Positions 31,103 through 38,903 are shown, numbered from the stretch's first letter. The stretch is 64,000 nt of DNA from Streptomyces cyanogenus (GCF_017526105.1 NZ_CP071839.1:1488001-1552000); one strand, 5' to 3'. Notes: generated by a model not told the origin, from the sequence alone. Made by a program: numbers and translations.

Positions 31103-31255
31103 GTGCACAGTCAGTTCGATCCGTCACGGTTAGAGGCGGCGTGTTCGGAGTGTGGGGCGTGGGTGGGTGCGGAGAAGGGGCAGCCGGCCGCGCATCACCA
31201 GAAGCCGGACGGCAGCCGGGAGACATGCCCAGGGAGTGGGCAGCCGACCCAGTGA
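31103..31255 (+). CDS. zinc-ribbon-like mini-protein with a TTA codon, 50 aa
   Basis: GTG at 31103 after GAGGGGGCC. The peptide holds ACSECGAW and HHQKPDGSRETC, so two cysteines, paired His and a later cysteine could bind zinc. Codon 10 is TTA (31130-31132), again bldA-dependent in Streptomyces. The transcript meets a leftward gene at a shared terminator. The function is unknown. Confidence 0.6.
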   Translation: MHSQFDPSRLEAACSECGAWVGAEKGQPAAHHQKPDGSRETCPGSGQPTQ

Positions 31256-31262
31256 ACGACGA

Positions 31263-31294
31263 AAGGCCCCGACCGCACTCGCGGTCGGGGCCTT
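31263..31294. terminator. bidirectional terminator between convergent genes
   Basis: AAGGCCCCGACCGC (31263-31276) pairs perfectly with GCGGTCGGGGCCTT (31281-31294), a 14-bp stem with a 4-base loop. A on one side and T on the other make it usable from both directions; the genes on either side converge here. Confidence 0.85.
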
Positions 31295-31296
31295 CG

Positions 31297-31956
31297 TCAT
31301 GCGGCTTGGGTGGCGACGGCGAGAGCGATGAGAGCGTGGTGCCCGTAGTCGCTGCCACAGCCCCTGCAGTGGCGGATGGGGCTGTCGAAGTGGAACTTGA
31401 TGCGGGTTCCGCAGGGGCAGATCGCCGAGAGCGGGCGTGGCGGCACAGCTCCGATGATCAATGCTTCGCAGGTGCCTCTGATCATGGTGAGTTCTTCGGC
31501 GAAGCTGTTGATCGCCTCGTGCTTGCGGACGGCGATGTCGAGGTTGAAGCGCAGCGTGGCGACAGCCTGGTCCATCCGGTACTGGGGGCGGACGGCCTGG
31601 CAGCTGGTGGCGTACCCGCGGTGCTCCCAGTCCCGAACCCATTCCTCCAGATCGTTGACGAGTCCACCGTGCGCGGACTGGCTGAGCGGCTCCATCCGGG
31701 CGGGTATGGGCGCCGTCTTGCTGCCGGAGACGCGGGGCCCGCCGGCGCTGGTGCCGGGCTCCAACTCGCCGGTGAGCGCGGTGAACAGGCCGGAGACGAG
31801 TCGGCGCCCGTGTTTGGTGTCCTGCCAGAGGGGCGGCCCGGCGAGTGCGGCGAGGTCGGCGTCGATGTGGTTCTGGCAGGGGCGGCAACAGTAGCGGTCC
31901 CACTCGTCGTCGAACAGGTCGTTGCGACAGACGATGCATGCGGCGGGCGCGTCCAT
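31297..31956 (-). CDS. zinc-finger-containing hypothetical protein, 219 aa
   Basis: ATG at 31956. Two Cys clusters are visible: ACIVCRND with YCCRPCQNHI at the N-terminus, and CPCGTRIKFHF with RHCRGCGSDYGHH at the C-terminus; the middle is helical (VATLRFNLDIAVRKHEAINS). It is probably a nucleic-acid-binding protein with zinc at both ends. Phages of actinobacteria carry many such proteins without known roles. Confidence 0.7.
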   Translation of the reverse strand: MDAPAACIVCRNDLFDDEWDRYCCRPCQNHIDADLAALAGPPLWQDTKHGRRLVSGLFTALTGELEPGTSAGGPRVSGSKTAPIPARMEPLSQSAHGGLVNDLEEWVRDWEHRGYATSCQAVRPQYRMDQAVATLRFNLDIAVRKHEAINSFAEELTMIRGTCEALIIGAVPPRPLSAICPCGTRIKFHFDSPIRHCRGCGSDYGHHALIALAVATQAA

Positions 31957-31978
31957 GGCGGTGCCTTTCGTGCGGTGG

Positions 31979-32173
31979 TTAGAGCCAGTCGCCGACGACG
32001 TGCACGTCGACAATCCGGTGGTACTGGTGGGCGGTGAGGCCTTGATGCCGGAGGTCACGCCAGCGGGGCTCGACGGGGTCGGCGAGTTCCTCGGCGCCGC
32101 GCTGGCAGAGCTCCTCCCAGTCGGACCACATCGGGTCACAGTCACCGAGGGAGAGCTGGTCGGCGGTCATCAC
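31979..32173 (-). CDS. small protein, 64 aa
   Basis: Either the GTG at 32173 or the adjoining ATG at 32170 starts it, overlapping the previous stop. The sequence (LSLGDCDPMWSDWEELCQRG, then RWRDLRHQGLTAHQYHRIV) is Trp/Asp/His-rich. No family is recognised. Confidence 0.55.
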   Translation of the reverse strand: MMTADQLSLGDCDPMWSDWEELCQRGAEELADPVEPRWRDLRHQGLTAHQYHRIVDVHVVGDWL

Positions 32174-32616
32174 TCGCCCTCCTTCTCCAGTGGCCAGCGC
32201 CGGTCGTTGGCGGCTGCTTCGGCGACGGTCGGCCCCTCGTCGAAGCGGGCGATGGCGGCGATGGTGGCTTCACTCTCGGCCTCGGCCCGGCGAATGGCGG
32301 CGAGCACCTCCGGCGGGATGAGCGAACCGGCCCCGGCGTCCTCGTCGTCGCTGCGGTCGTTGTCGGCGCATTCGGCGATGGTCGGGCCGGCCGCGGGGGC
32401 GGGCTGGTGGGGCATGTCGTAGGCGCTGAGCGTCGCCCGGGGCGGTCGGCCGGCCAGTTCCTCGTCGCGGCCCCACTGGTACAGCTGAACGGCCTGCTCG
32501 TAGAGGTCGGGCCAGTCGGGTGTGCGGCAGAAGAGGCAGACGCGGACGCTGATCGGGTGGCCGCCGAGCAGGTGCGTCTCATAGTGGTGCTCGCAGAGGG
32601 CGGGGGCAACGGTCAC
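32170..32616 (-). CDS. acidic early protein, 148 aa
   Basis: GTG at 32616 overlaps the LuxR-type gene stop. The N-terminus has CEHHYETHLLGGH and VCLFCRTPDW, so a C-H-H...C-x-x-C site is possible; the rest is acidic and helical (AAIRRAEAESEATIAAIARF). It may be a small adaptor or DNA mimic-like protein; that is speculation from composition only. Confidence 0.6.
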   Translation of the reverse strand: MTVAPALCEHHYETHLLGGHPISVRVCLFCRTPDWPDLYEQAVQLYQWGRDEELAGRPPRATLSAYDMPHQPAPAAGPTIAECADNDRSDDEDAGAGSLIPPEVLAAIRRAEAESEATIAAIARFDEGPTVAEAAANDRRWPLEKEGE

Positions 32617-32870
32617 GCTGCTACCTCTCGCTGCTGGTCGGGGAGTTCGAGTTCGTCGAGGTGGATGAGTCCGTTGGCGACTGCGGTCACGGCGGCGTGG
32701 GTGCGGGAGCGGGCGCCGAGTTTGGCCGTTGCGGACTTCAGCCGGAGGTGGATGCCGCTCTCGGTGGTGCCGAGCCGGCGGGCGATCTGACGGCTGGTGT
32801 AGCCGGACGCGGCGAGGCGGAGGGCGGCGAGTTCGCCAGGGCTGAGTGGGTGGGTGAGGTTGCGGGGCAC
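32613..32870 (-). CDS. LuxR-type helix-turn-helix protein, 85 aa
   Basis: GTG at 32870. Almost the whole protein is a GerE/LuxR DNA-binding domain: LSPGELAALRLAASGYTSRQ, then IARRLGTTESGIHLRLKSAT and AKLGARSRTHAAVTAV. There is no receiver or sensor part, so it is a stand-alone DNA-binding regulator, probably of early phage genes. The next stretch (32871-33039) has no gene. Confidence 0.8.
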   Translation of the reverse strand: MPRNLTHPLSPGELAALRLAASGYTSRQIARRLGTTESGIHLRLKSATAKLGARSRTHAAVTAVANGLIHLDELELPDQQREVAA

Positions 32871-33039
32871 GGTGGGTTCCGTTCGTCGGGCGCCTGTGTG
32901 GGCGCTGGAGGGGCTGTGGCGGGCGTGGGGCTAGTGCGGGGCTTGCGTGGCCTGTTCGTGGCTCAGGCGGGCGCGTGGGGCGTTCCTGGCCCCGTCTCGG
33001 CCCCGGCCGCCCGCACGGTGACAGCCGAGGCCGGGCGAG

Positions 33040-34434
33040 TCAGGGGCGCGGTCCTCGGCAGGTGACCTTGCCGGGGTCGCGGGTGAGGTGCTCGCCGCGG
33101 AAGTCGAACGGCTGACGTCCGCAGCAGGGGCTGATGCCGTTGTCGTCCGGGCCGGGGCAGGCGTGGACGGGCGTCTCCTCGTCGTCGGCCGCCGCGGGCT
33201 GCTGCCGGCCCGGGTTCGCCAGGCAGCTGGTCGGGTCGACGCCCTCGCAGTTCGGGCACGAGTGGGCTGCCGCGGGCTGCTCCGCCCCAGGGACGGGCTG
33301 GGCGGCGTGGAGTTCGGCTGCCCGCTCGCGGATCGCGTCCCACGGGGCGCCGCTGCCGAGGCCGAGCGCTTCGGAAAGGGCGAGCCGGTGTGTCTCGACC
33401 ACGTCCTCGCCGGTGGGCTGCTGCCGCATCTCGTCGTACCAGCGCTGCGCGTCCATGAGCGCGTCCCGCCGGTCGAGCTCGGCCCACTCGGTGTCGTCCT
33501 GCTGCCGTGTTTCGGTTCCGTGCTCGACGACCAGACGGCGCAGCTCCGCTTCCAGTCGCTCGATACGCTCGTGGTGCAGCTCCCACTTGGCGGGCACGTC
33601 GATCCCGGCAGCCTTGGCGATCGTGGCCAGCGTGCGGAGCGGCACGTAGGTACCACGGTCGCTGATCTCCCAGTCGGCGACCGCCCGGCGGTAGGCGGCG
33701 AGTTCCGACTCCAGCTTCTGGGCGCGCCGGTTGAGGCGCTGGTTGGTGGCGCGCGCCGTGGCCAGCGCCTCGGCGGCCCGGTCTGTCTGCTCGCCGAGCA
33801 CGGCCAGCACCGCATCGGCCAGCCGGTCCACGTCGTTGGTGCACAGGGCGCACGAGATGCTGTACGTGTGGCCGGGCCGCTCGCCGTGCTTGTGGTGGTC
33901 CCACTTCTCCTGGCCCGGCGTGTAAGGCCATTCCTCGCGGGACGTGGTGACCAGCACCTCGGCGATGCGGTCCCTCAGTTCGGCCCGGCTCGTCGGCGGG
34001 GACACCACAGCAGACACGGCGGCGGCGATGTTCCGCGGGTCGTCGACGACGAGGCTCGTGCCTTCGGTCCGGCAGTGCTCCCACACTGCGGCGGCGATGG
34101 CCTCCATCAGCGGGTCGCCGTCGATCCAGGCGGAGGCTTCCACCAGCTGGTAGCCGGCGCAGTCGCAGACCAGGCAGGGGCCAGCGTTCGGCTCGTGTTC
34201 GGGCTCGATGTGGCTGCACACCCTGCAGCGCCTGTACTCGGGGCCCTGCGGCGCCGGGAGCGTGTGATCGCCTCGGTGCTGCAGTTCGGCCTGAAAGAGG
34301 CCAGCAACGGCGGGCAGGGCGTCGTCCGGCTGCGTTGGGCGGAAGCGGGCGGCCTGCTGGGCGTGGGTGTTGGCGAGGTCGAGGGCGGCTTGCAGCACCT
34401 CGGTGGGTTCGTCGCGGAACGGGCGGTCGTTCAC
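33040..34434 (-). CDS. large early protein of unknown function, 464 aa
   Basis: GTG at 34434 after GGAG with good spacing. It contains several modules: VNDRPFRDEPTEVLQAALDL at the start, RCRVCSHIEPEH with a later CLVCDCAGYQ (zinc site), a central helical region, a coiled coil (NRRAQKLESELAAYRRAVA), and a Cys-rich C-terminus (SCPNCEG, HACPGPDDNG, SPCCGRQP). The mosaic of zinc-binding ends and a coiled coil suggests a DNA- or protein-binding scaffold. I do not recognise it. Confidence 0.7.
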   Translation of the reverse strand: MNDRPFRDEPTEVLQAALDLANTHAQQAARFRPTQPDDALPAVAGLFQAELQHRGDHTLPAPQGPEYRRCRVCSHIEPEHEPNAGPCLVCDCAGYQLVEASAWIDGDPLMEAIAAAVWEHCRTEGTSLVVDDPRNIAAAVSAVVSPPTSRAELRDRIAEVLVTTSREEWPYTPGQEKWDHHKHGERPGHTYSISCALCTNDVDRLADAVLAVLGEQTDRAAEALATARATNQRLNRRAQKLESELAAYRRAVADWEISDRGTYVPLRTLATIAKAAGIDVPAKWELHHERIERLEAELRRLVVEHGTETRQQDDTEWAELDRRDALMDAQRWYDEMRQQPTGEDVVETHRLALSEALGLGSGAPWDAIRERAAELHAAQPVPGAEQPAAAHSCPNCEGVDPTSCLANPGRQQPAAADDEETPVHACPGPDDNGISPCCGRQPFDFRGEHLTRDPGKVTCRGPRP

Positions 34435-34467
34435 GATCAACTCCAGGTGGTCGGGTAGGTTCGGGGT

Positions 34468-34502
34468 GCCGGCCGCCCCTGATTGCTGCAGGGGCGGCCG
34501 GC
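34468..34502. terminator. 14-bp-stem hairpin between early genes
   Basis: GCCGGCCGCCCCTG (34468-34481) pairs perfectly with CAGGGGCGGCCGGC (34489-34502), seven-base loop, between the genes starting at 34434 and ending at 34524. A probable terminator or processing site, lacking a clear T run on the leftward strand. Confidence 0.65.
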
Positions 34503-34523
34503 GCTGTGCCACGGTATGGCTCC

Positions 34524-34955
34524 TCAGTCGGCGGCGGACCGGACAACGGGGGCGGCGGGCTCGCAGTCCTGTGCGCCCGCGAGACGGCCTGTCGGGCACG
34601 GGTACGGCATCAGCCCGTCCCGGCCCTCCGCGATGGCGTCGGCGTCGATGCAGACGGGGCAGGGGCCCATCGGGGAGTCCTTGTGCAGGTGCCGGATCTC
34701 CTCCATGGCGGCGCGGAGGCGGCGGACTTCGGCGACGAGCGCCTTCGCCACCTCGGGGCTCATCGCGGCGATGTACGCGGCGTCGGCCTCGGAGCCGGTC
34801 TCGCCGTGCTCGCCGGTCCACGCGACCCAGTCGGCGTTGTCGCTGCTGCCGACCCGGTGTCCGTAGGGGATGGATGAGTCCACGGTCCACGGTCCGGGGG
34901 TGGCGGCGTCGGCGAGCGCGTCCAGGACGTCGAGGTCGGGCTGCTGGTCGGTCAT
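34524..34955 (-). CDS. Ea22-like phage early protein, 143 aa
   Basis: ATG at 34955. LADAATPGPWTVDSSIPYGH near residue 15, ADAAYIAAMSPEVAKALVAE in the middle and a helix LRAAMEEIRHLHK reproduce the pattern TPGPW...A.YIAA..P..V..L of Ea22-type phage early proteins; a CPVC pair and CPTG follow near the C-terminus. The molecular function of this family is not known to me. Confidence 0.75.
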   Translation of the reverse strand: MTDQQPDLDVLDALADAATPGPWTVDSSIPYGHRVGSSDNADWVAWTGEHGETGSEADAAYIAAMSPEVAKALVAEVRRLRAAMEEIRHLHKDSPMGPCPVCIDADAIAEGRDGLMPYPCPTGRLAGAQDCEPAAPVVRSAAD

Positions 34956-34984
34956 GGTGTCTCCGTTGCGGTGTGGTGGGCCGG

Positions 34985-35215
34985 TCAGACGGCGGGCTGG
35001 GCGGGGCGAGCGGTGCGGACGCGGGCCCGAAGCAGGGCGACGCGTAGGCCGAACTTGGTGCGGGCGCGGCCAGAGGCTGCTTCGACGCCCGCTCGGTAGG
35101 CGATCCACGTCCACGGCCCAGTGCCATAGACCTCGGCGTCAAAGTCGCGGGTAAGCGGCAAGGGCTGGGCAGGGCTCCAAGTGCCGTCGGGGTTCTGGCG
35201 GGAGGTCTGGCTCAT
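34985..35215 (-). CDS. small early protein, 76 aa
   Basis: ATG at 35215. MSQTSRQNPDGTWSPAQPLP opens a basic, Pro-containing peptide with a helical Arg/Ala-rich end (RTKFGLRVALLRARVRTA). No family is recognised. It stands alone between the Ea22-like gene and the deoxyribosyltransferase-like gene. Confidence 0.6.
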   Translation of the reverse strand: MSQTSRQNPDGTWSPAQPLPLTRDFDAEVYGTGPWTWIAYRAGVEAASGRARTKFGLRVALLRARVRTARPAQPAV

Positions 35216-35272
35216 CGGTGTCTCCGTGGTGGGTGGTTGCCGGTGTGGCGGGCGGTGGGGGCGCGGACGGGA

Positions 35273-35662
35273 TCAGGCGGCGGGGTCAACGTGCGGGTGG
35301 GTGAACTCGACCGGCTTGCCCAGCGACCGCGCGTACTCGATCTCGGCCCGGGTGCTGTCGCCGATGTAGTCGCCGACGACGAGGACCGCGTCGGCGAGGC
35401 GGATCTTCGCCCGGTGCAGGTCGTCCAGGCGGGCCTTGCCGGCCTCGGCCGCGGCCGGGTCCGCCCACAGGGGGTGCGGCTGCTTCATGTCGCAGCCGGG
35501 CTTGACGACGATGTGGCCGGCCCAGGTGAGGGAGCGGTCGGCGTCGGCCATCTGCTGCATGAACCGGGTGCTGCCGCAGATGACGACGACGTGCGGGATG
35601 TTGAGACGCTCCTTGGCGTCGGCGAGCTTCTCTTCCGGGGTGAGCAACTGCGGGTAAGACAT
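35273..35662 (-). CDS. nucleoside 2-deoxyribosyltransferase-like protein, 129 aa
   Basis: ATG at 35662. HVVVICGSTRFMQQMADADR near residue 25 and ADAVLVVGDYIGDSTRAEIE near the C-terminus, with YARSLGKPVEFTH after it, match the Rossmann-like fold of nucleoside deoxyribosyltransferase-like/DUF4406 proteins (CGSTRF start, S-T-R-x-E-I-E-Y acidic motif). These bind nucleosides or nucleotides; in phages they may shape nucleotide pools or base modification. Catalysis is not proven by what I see. Confidence 0.75.
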   Translation of the reverse strand: MSYPQLLTPEEKLADAKERLNIPHVVVICGSTRFMQQMADADRSLTWAGHIVVKPGCDMKQPHPLWADPAAAEAGKARLDDLHRAKIRLADAVLVVGDYIGDSTRAEIEYARSLGKPVEFTHPHVDPAA

Positions 35663-35682
35663 GGGTTCTCCTTCGGGTTGGG

Positions 35683-35835
35683 TTAGGCGGCGGGGTAGGC
35701 GGCACGCTGTCGGCTGGTGATCCAGGCGTGGCCGCAGGCGGGGCAGCGGTAGGCGCTGCGGATCTGGCCGGCGTCGGTGCGCTCGGCGCGAGGCGGGACG
35801 TTGCGGCGGCAGCAGCGGGGGCAGGTGTCCGTCAC
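35683..35835 (-). CDS. zinc-ribbon mini-protein, 50 aa
   Basis: GTG at 35835 overlaps the DnaB-like gene stop. CPRCCRRNVPPR near the start and YRCPACGHAW later give a Cys4 zinc ribbon spaced about 20 residues. It probably assists replication or transcription given its coupling to the helicase gene. Confidence 0.7.
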   Translation of the reverse strand: MTDTCPRCCRRNVPPRAERTDAGQIRSAYRCPACGHAWITSRQRAAYPAA

Positions 35836-37154
35836 CAGATCGCTCCCGTCTCGCTCCAGCCGGTGATGGGGTCGGCGTCGATGGGCTTGTAGGAGATCCA
35901 GGGCCAGCGCTCGCCCTGCCTGACGAAGTGCGGCCAGTCGCGTTCGTCGCGGCTCCCGCGCCAGGGCACGACCCTTCGGCCGCGGGCGCCTTCGACGTTC
36001 TGCGCAGACTTCTCGTCCTCGACAGGCCGCAGGCCGAAGCCGAACTCGGGCCAGCGCATCCACAGCGAAGAGCCGAGGGGGCGCAGGGAGCGCGGGCCGA
36101 GGCCGTTGCCGTGTGGGGCGTGGGCCTCCATGAGGACGGTGCACCCTGCCGTGGCGCGGGCCTCATCGATGACGACGGAGACCTTGCGGGCGAGCTCTTC
36201 GTCGTTCGGGTTGCCGGCATGGAGCCGGTAGACGGGACCGATGATCAGCACGTCGGGCTTGATCTTCTCGACGCGGCGCATGGCCCAGGCCCGGTCTGCA
36301 GGGCGGGTGAGGTCGAGCCCGGCCGGGCGGCATTCGATGTGGAACTGGCCGCGGCGTACCGGCTGCTCGAGGCTCTCGGCGGCAGCGAGGAGGGGTCGGA
36401 ACTTGCGGCGGGAGGCGGCTTCCCCGTTCTCGCAGTCGAGGGTGAGTACCTTGACGGGGTCGATGATCTCCCAGGTGCGGAACGGGTGAATGCCGGCTGA
36501 GAGGGTGACGGACATCTGCCGGAGCAGGGTGGACTTGCCGCCACCTTCGGACGCGGTGAGGATCAGCCGGTCCTGCCGCTCGAGCAGCCCGGGGACCACC
36601 CAGTCGTAGACGTCTTCCTTCTTGACGAAGTCGAGGATGTCTTCGACGGGCAGGTCTTCGGAGGCCATGCCGCGGTCTCGCAGTTCGCGCGCTTCGGCGA
36701 CGAACTTTTCGATGAGGTCACTGGTCTCGCCGGTGGTGCCGTAGCCGGCCTGCGCCATGCGGGTGGCGAGTTCGATGAGGGCTCGACGCAGGCCGCGGTC
36801 CTGGACGATCTCGGCGTAGTACTCGCCGTTGGCGGCGGTGGGTACAGCGCGAGTGAGTTCGTACAGGTACTGGGAGCCGCCAATGCGGGCAAGGTCGCCG
36901 GTGTCGGCGAGGTACTTGGCGAGGGTGATCTGGTCGACGGACAGGCCGCGGTCGTCCATGTGGAGGATGGCAGCGAAGATGAGCTGGTGGCGGGGCTGGT
37001 AGAAGGCTGCGATGTCGACGGTGTCGCGGACTTCGCGGAGTGCGGTGCGAGTGAGCAGGCACGCGCCGAGGGCGGACTGCTCGGCGTCGAAGTCCTGTGG
37101 CGGTACGCGCTCGAGCGGGATCCCGGTGTAGTCGGGCTCGAGTTCGGTGGTCAC
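35832..37154 (-). CDS. DnaB-like replicative helicase, 440 aa
   Basis: GTG at 37154 overlaps the stop of the replication-protein gene by one base. Residues 20-110 match the DnaB N-terminal domain (PPQDFDAEQSALGACLLT, HQLIFAAILHMDDRGLSVDQ, IGGSQYLYELTRAVPTAANG); residues 190-440 form a RecA-fold motor with Walker A TASEGGGKST near 200-209 and DVLIIGPVYR near 301-310. It likely unwinds phage DNA at an origin; the palindrome array in the preceding gene is a candidate. The motor part resembles AAA_25/RepA-type ATPases as much as classic DnaB. Confidence 0.85.
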   Translation of the reverse strand: MTTELEPDYTGIPLERVPPQDFDAEQSALGACLLTRTALREVRDTVDIAAFYQPRHQLIFAAILHMDDRGLSVDQITLAKYLADTGDLARIGGSQYLYELTRAVPTAANGEYYAEIVQDRGLRRALIELATRMAQAGYGTTGETSDLIEKFVAEARELRDRGMASEDLPVEDILDFVKKEDVYDWVVPGLLERQDRLILTASEGGGKSTLLRQMSVTLSAGIHPFRTWEIIDPVKVLTLDCENGEAASRRKFRPLLAAAESLEQPVRRGQFHIECRPAGLDLTRPADRAWAMRRVEKIKPDVLIIGPVYRLHAGNPNDEELARKVSVVIDEARATAGCTVLMEAHAPHGNGLGPRSLRPLGSSLWMRWPEFGFGLRPVEDEKSAQNVEGARGRRVVPWRGSRDERDWPHFVRQGERWPWISYKPIDADPITGWSETGAIW

Positions 37155-37960
37155 TAGAAGATCCCCCTGTCTTCGGGGCTCTGGCCGGCGACGGGCCGGA
37201 GGTGGCGGACGACGGGTGTGCCGGCGGCGGGTGCGGGCGGGAGTTCGGTCCAGCCGCGCATGAAGTAGCGGGCTGAGTCGATGTGGGTTCGGTCGGCGGT
37301 CCGGCGGGCGTAGGCGACGAGGGCTGGGATGCCGCATTTACGGATGAGGGCGATGACGGGGAACCACTGGTCGCCCTTGAAGGGCCAGCGGACGATGACC
37401 CCGCTCGCGGTCATGCTGTCGACGAGCGGACGGACCTCGTCGGGGATCCCCCAGTCGCTGCTGCCGGCTGGCTGTTCCGGCGCTTCCTGCTTGCTGGGTG
37501 ATGGGGATGGGGAGTGTGGGCCTGATTCCGGCCCACTAGAGGGCCTGATTCCGGCCCACTCTGGGCCTGATTCCGGCCCACTAGCGTGATCACGATTGGG
37601 GCTTAGTGGGCCTGATTCCGGCCCACTAGGTGAGTCGCGGGGGGTGTCTAGTGGGCCTGATTCCGGCCCACTAGAAGCGGTGGGGCGAGTGAAGCCAACG
37701 GCCTTCGGCAGCTTGTAGAGCGAGGGGCGCGTCCCCTTCCCCTGCTCGACGATCTCCAGCTCGCCGCTTTCGGCCGCCTTTTGTACGGCCGCCTTGACGA
37801 CGGACCTGGACGCGTTGAGCGCTTCGACGAAGTCGGCATAACTCAGCCGCACTTCGCACGCCGGCGTGCGCACCTGGTCCGCCACAAACAGCATGGCGAG
37901 CCTGGCGTTCCCCCTCGACTGGGAGTGTTTCCACACCCAGTGCATGGCGTCCAAGGTCAC
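37154..37960 (-). CDS. phage replication initiator-like protein with SGPESGP repeats, 268 aa
   Basis: GTG at 37960 with GAAGGA upstream is preferred over earlier in-frame codons. Residues 1-95 look like a winged-helix domain (DAMHWVWKHSQSRGNARLAM, LSYADFVEALNASRSVVKAA, LEIVEQGKGTRPSLYKL). Residues 100-165 are low complexity, with five SGPESGP units encoded by the palindrome array at 37516-37674. The C-terminus (residues 180-268) is a helical domain with VARRT- and YFMRGWTELPP-like segments as in DnaD-type initiator partners. The gene directly before the DnaB-like helicase is normally the initiator or loader; an origin inside it is plausible. Confidence 0.75.
   Translation of the reverse strand: MTLDAMHWVWKHSQSRGNARLAMLFVADQVRTPACEVRLSYADFVEALNASRSVVKAAVQKAAESGELEIVEQGKGTRPSLYKLPKAVGFTRPTASSGPESGPLDTPRDSPSGPESGPLSPNRDHASGPESGPEWAGIRPSSGPESGPHSPSPSPSKQEAPEQPAGSSDWGIPDEVRPLVDSMTASGVIVRWPFKGDQWFPVIALIRKCGIPALVAYARRTADRTHIDSARYFMRGWTELPPAPAAGTPVVRHLRPVAGQSPEDRGIF
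37516..37674. repeat. five palindromes inside the replication gene, candidate origin/iterons
   Basis: Five copies of a palindrome with 10-base arms, CTAGTGGGCC and GGCCCACTAG in the longest copy, around a constant 7-base spacer TGATTCC, lie at 37516-37539, 37541-37560, 37563-37584, 37604-37629 and 37648-37674. Spacer and inner arms are identical in all copies. On the coding strand they encode SGPESGP. Such long, identical palindromes beside a helicase gene look like iterons or protein-binding sites. Confidence 0.8.
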
Positions 37961-38033
37961 GGCGGTAGTCCTTCGGCTGAAGCGGATAGTTCGGGAAGGG
38001 CGAGGCCGCCACGGATGGCAGCCCCGCAGGGCG

Positions 38034-38903
38034 CTACTTCGGGAGGGGGAACTTCTCCGGGTTGGCACCGCCCGGCTTGAAGCGGAGGAGCTTGAGCTGT
38101 TCTCCGCTGCGGTAGGCGTTCCAGGTCTTGATGACGAAGGCGAGGAGGACGTCCTCGGGGACCCGGCCGGATTCCTTGTCGAGCTCCTGGGCGCGCTTGC
38201 GGAGCGTCAGGATGGGATGGTGCTGCTCGAGGTTCGCGCCCGTGCCAAGTCGCTCGAAGAACCAGGCGGAGTCATCGGCGTCGATCTGCGTGAACACCCA
38301 GTGCGTGAGTCCGAGCACCGACGAAGGGAGCTTCGTGGGAACTCGCAGAGCCTTGGCTATGTTGGCCGACTCGCGGGTCTCCGGGTGCTCCTCGAGGAAC
38401 GTCAGGCACTCGGTGTTGGTGGGGGTGTAGGCGCCGGTGTTGCGGTACTGGCCCTGCGTCCACATCAGGGCGCGCCGGAGTACGGAGGCCAGCGCCACCG
38501 CGTTCTGCTCGCTGCGGAGGGCGAGGGCGTCAGCCAAGGTTCGCTTACGCCCGTCGTCCATTGTCTCCTGGGTGCGGTGCTCGAGCCCGGTGACGACGAG
38601 CAGCTTGACTGTGACTCCGGCGAGCGCGACCGCCTGGAGGCGGTGCTGGCCGTCCAGGAGGGTTCCGCCGTACAGGGGCGGCTGCCCCTCCAGGAGCAGG
38701 ACAGCGCCCTTGGCGAACTTGATGGACTCGCCGTTCTCGGCCCAGTGGCCGGCTTCCATGTCGCGGGCGTAGGCAAGGACGGCGCGCTCGCGCAGGTTGC
38801 GGTTGTGGGTGTTCTGGGCGAGCCACTTCTCGGCGAGTGCCGGTGTGACGTCGACGACCCGGTACTGAGGGCCGGTGATCGCGGGTACCTTGGGCTTAGG
38901 CAT
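38034..38903 (-). CDS. ParB-like nuclease-fold (DGQHR) protein, 289 aa
   Basis: ATG at 38903 overlaps the upstream stop by one base. MPKPKVPAITGPQYRVVDVT starts the protein, and GGTLLDGQHRLQAVALAGVT near residue 80 is the DGQHR/ParB N-terminal signature, with LRERAVLAYARDMEAGHW before it. C-terminal helices follow (LTFLEEHPETRESANIAKAL). Proteins of this fold bind nucleotides and DNA and include segregation and endonuclease-like proteins. Coupled with a second ParB-like protein upstream. Confidence 0.8.
   Translation of the reverse strand: MPKPKVPAITGPQYRVVDVTPALAEKWLAQNTHNRNLRERAVLAYARDMEAGHWAENGESIKFAKGAVLLLEGQPPLYGGTLLDGQHRLQAVALAGVTVKLLVVTGLEHRTQETMDDGRKRTLADALALRSEQNAVALASVLRRALMWTQGQYRNTGAYTPTNTECLTFLEEHPETRESANIAKALRVPTKLPSSVLGLTHWVFTQIDADDSAWFFERLGTGANLEQHHPILTLRKRAQELDKESGRVPEDVLLAFVIKTWNAYRSGEQLKLLRFKPGGANPEKFPLPK

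Noticed and set aside
37516-37674. A CRISPR array
   Set aside because: The units are palindromes without unique 30-40 base spacers (gaps of 1-20 bases), and they lie inside a coding sequence.
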